DNA of 64,000 bases, from positions 62,001 to 126,000 of the forward strand of contig JBBQWM010000006.1 in assembly GCA_038210655.1 (NCBI GenBank). Reading direction: 5' to 3'. How positions within the stretch are numbered: the stretch's first letter is position 1; the number at the start of each line of letters is the position of its first letter. This document shows, piece by piece, positions 62,875-64,000 of this stretch. The translations under genes and the position numbers were made by a program. The notes beneath the pieces are model-generated. The model made no database searches, was not told the DNA's origin, and saw only the letters and a list, made by a program, of their open reading frames with translations. The stretch is from 54-19 sp038210655 (GTDB lineage: Bacteria; Chloroflexota; Chloroflexia; Chloroheliales; Chloroheliaceae).

Positions 62875-62921
62875 AGTGTTAAGGAAAGGTTTCATTTTGA
62901 TAAATAGAAGGGTTTCCCTCA

Positions 62922-63227
62922 ATGGCAACTATAACAATTTTACCTTCGGGGCTGAAGATAGAAGTTGAACCAGGCAAGACAGTTCTAAAAGCGGCAGTTG
63001 AGAGTGAGCTTTGCTGGCCCCACACCTGTGGCGGTAAAGCGATCTGTGGTTCGTGCGTTTACACTGTAGTAAGCGGTAGTGAGAACCTTTCGCCACTTGG
63101 TCGCTTTGAGCAACAACGGCTTGTCATTCGCAAGGGGCGGCAAGTTCTGGCTCAAAAAGCGCGTCTGGCCTGTCAGACGGTCGTCAATGGTGACGTAACG
63201 ATCCAAAAAAATCTAATGATTATTTGA
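62922..63227 (+). CDS. [2Fe-2S] ferredoxin, 101 aa
   Basis: Small electron carrier. Cluster ligands are in CGGKAICGSC (C-x5-C-x2-C) and the fourth cysteine in RLACQTVV. It starts ITILPSGLKIEVEPGKTVLKAAVESEL and ends with VNGDVTIQKNL, the usual C-terminal strand. The SGSENLSPLGRFEQQRLVI segment resembles the ferredoxin half of the chlorosome-like protein at 19182, but the hydrophobic C-terminal domain is missing. Partner unknown. Monocistronic with its own promoter and terminator. Confidence 0.9.
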   Translation: MATITILPSGLKIEVEPGKTVLKAAVESELCWPHTCGGKAICGSCVYTVVSGSENLSPLGRFEQQRLVIRKGRQVLAQKARLACQTVVNGDVTIQKNLMII

Positions 63228-63249
63228 GTGCGCTCGGTAATCGTTTATT

Positions 63250-63288
63250 AGCAGCCCTGGCAACGTCGCCAGGGCTGCTTTATTTTTG
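63250..63288 (+). terminator. Terminator after the ferredoxin gene
   Basis: Stem GCAGCCCTGGC/GCCAGGGCTGC with a 6-base loop, followed by TTTATTTTT, 23 bases after the stop. Confidence 0.85.
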
Positions 63289-63405
63289 TGACTTTTAGCT
63301 ATCGAAAGATGGCCGGGCGGGGCTGGCTCTATGCTATAATTGGCTCGTAACGCTAAATGCGCTACATCGGCATTGATCCAGCTTGATAAGGAAGTGTGAA
63401 CGAAA

Positions 63406-64000
63406 ATGGCCGCAATGCAAATAAAGACGAGTGAGGTTGACCGCACCCGGCTCTACACTGCCGAAGAATTTATGACCCTGCCACTTGACCCCGGTATGCG
63501 CTACGAATTGGTGAAGGGAGCAATCCAGGAAATGTCACATCCAGGTGAAGAACATATGTTGGTAACAACCAATATATATGGGGTATTGTGGAATTTCGTT
63601 CGGGCCAAAAAATTAGGTCAGGTACTACCACCGGGCAGCTATAAACTAAATATTCCGGGGGCCGAACGTGATACCGTGCGGTCGCCCGATCTGACTTTTT
63701 TGGCAAAGGCTAAGGTCACGGGTCAGGCCGGAGCGATCAAAGTTTCACCTGAACTGGCGATAGAAGTCTACTCCCCCAACGACCGACCGGGCTTGCTAAC
63801 CGAAAAGCTAGAGGATTATCAGGCTGCCGGGTGGGATCAGGTTTGGGTGATTTATCCAACCTCGGCTTCCCTTAAAAAACAAAAGACCGTCGAAATTTAC
63901 CACCTACAAGAAAGCGATCTGCCTGTCAAAACGCTGGACGTGACCGAGCTACTAGAAGGCGAAGGCATCTTAGAGGGCTTTACCATTGCGGTCGCGGCCC
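63406..64000 (+). CDS. Uma2-family endonuclease-like protein (cut at right edge)
   Basis: At least 198 codons, open to the window end. YTAEEFMTLPLDPGMRYELVKGAIQEMSHPG is the Uma2/DUF820 start. The restriction-like nuclease core follows with RSPDLTFLAK (Asp), ELAIEVYSPND (Glu-x-x) and the VWVIYP strand. Such genes are abundant in Cyanobacteria and Chloroflexota and are predicted PD-(D/E)XK nucleases of unknown biological role. ATG with AAGGAA upstream; a TATAAT lies at 63335. The 3' end lies outside the window. Confidence 0.88.
   Translation, partial: MAAMQIKTSEVDRTRLYTAEEFMTLPLDPGMRYELVKGAIQEMSHPGEEHMLVTTNIYGVLWNFVRAKKLGQVLPPGSYKLNIPGAERDTVRSPDLTFLAKAKVTGQAGAIKVSPELAIEVYSPNDRPGLLTEKLEDYQAAGWDQVWVIYPTSASLKKQKTVEIYHLQESDLPVKTLDVTELLEGEGILEGFTIAVAA

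Noticed and set aside
62590..62907. 105-codon frame overlapping the frameshifted membrane gene
   Set aside because: Another frame carries the coding-like sequence; this one is a shadow created by the frameshifts.
1..64000. Prophage, integrase or CRISPR-Cas system
   Set aside because: No integrase, phage structural or cas gene was recognised in the window.

Overview
The window looks like chromosomal DNA (roughly balanced GC, gene-dense) of a phototrophic Chloroflexota-type bacterium. The main evidence is a minus-strand block at 18595-22188. It encodes a [2Fe-2S] protein resembling chlorosome proteins CsmI/J/X/Y, a flavin reductase translationally coupled to it, a PucC/BCD-type MFS protein and a BchF-type 3-vinyl bacteriochlorophyllide hydratase. 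Together these suggest a chlorosome-bearing bacteriochlorophyll producer. The sortase/LPxTG pair, PASTA kinase and DUF2378-like protein fit the same phylum. No reaction-centre gene is in the window, so the photosystem type cannot be read here. The species is not identified.

Layout. 1-9145: McrB/MoxR-like AAA ATPase (cut at the left edge), small hypothetical gene, class F-like sortase with an adjacent LPNTG-anchored Sdr-B surface protein, Tat-lipoprotein alpha-carbonic anhydrase, PASTA Ser/Thr kinase. 9146-16370: tRNA-Glu, XRE regulator, DUF2378-like protein, frameshifted SEC-C gene, ZapE, ArgC, PPOX-fold protein, acyl-CoA synthetase. 16484-18491: AT-rich RHS fragment with a candidate toxin tip and a candidate immunity gene. 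18595-22188: phototrophy block. 22390-24398: three unrecognised genes. 24917-31240: amino-sugar and beta-glucoside catabolism (GlcNAc kinase, GH3 hexosaminidase, double GNAT, NagA, GH1). 31753-35240: GlgC, ribosomal proteins L21-L27-L31 behind a near-consensus promoter, thymidine kinase. 35770-40579: hybrid histidine kinase, orphan ABC ATPase, GNAT, hypothetical. 40772-57015: a long minus-strand carbon-storage and gluconeogenesis region (ACT-malic enzyme, AcsA, PckG, tandem PFK, PhaB-like reductase, small winged-helix-like protein, thioesterase, PhaC, thiolase, ScpB-like, second PhaC-like hydrolase). 57913-64000: SerC, Lon, a frameshifted one-TM membrane gene, [2Fe-2S] ferredoxin, and a Uma2 nuclease-like gene cut by the right edge.

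How the genes fit together. The minus-strand region links acetate activation (AcsA) to polyhydroxyalkanoate synthesis (thiolase, PhaB, PhaC) and to C3/C4 balance (malic enzyme, PEPCK) and glycolysis (PFK). That suits a photoheterotroph that stores acetyl-CoA carbon. Glycogen synthesis (GlgC) and sugar salvage (Nag genes, GH1) lie nearby.

Intergenic DNA is rich in short palindromic repeats. At least five families or single elements are visible, including a ~75 bp GTAGGGGCGACC family, a 76 bp GACTTTCGC family, a GAGCGAGCTTCTGC family, a CTATGGGCGGAGCCATA family with embedded heptamers, and perfect hairpins of 23 and 34 bp. Two small genes (SEC-C protein; one-TM protein) each need two single-base corrections at short homopolymers, which means either recent decay or assembly errors.
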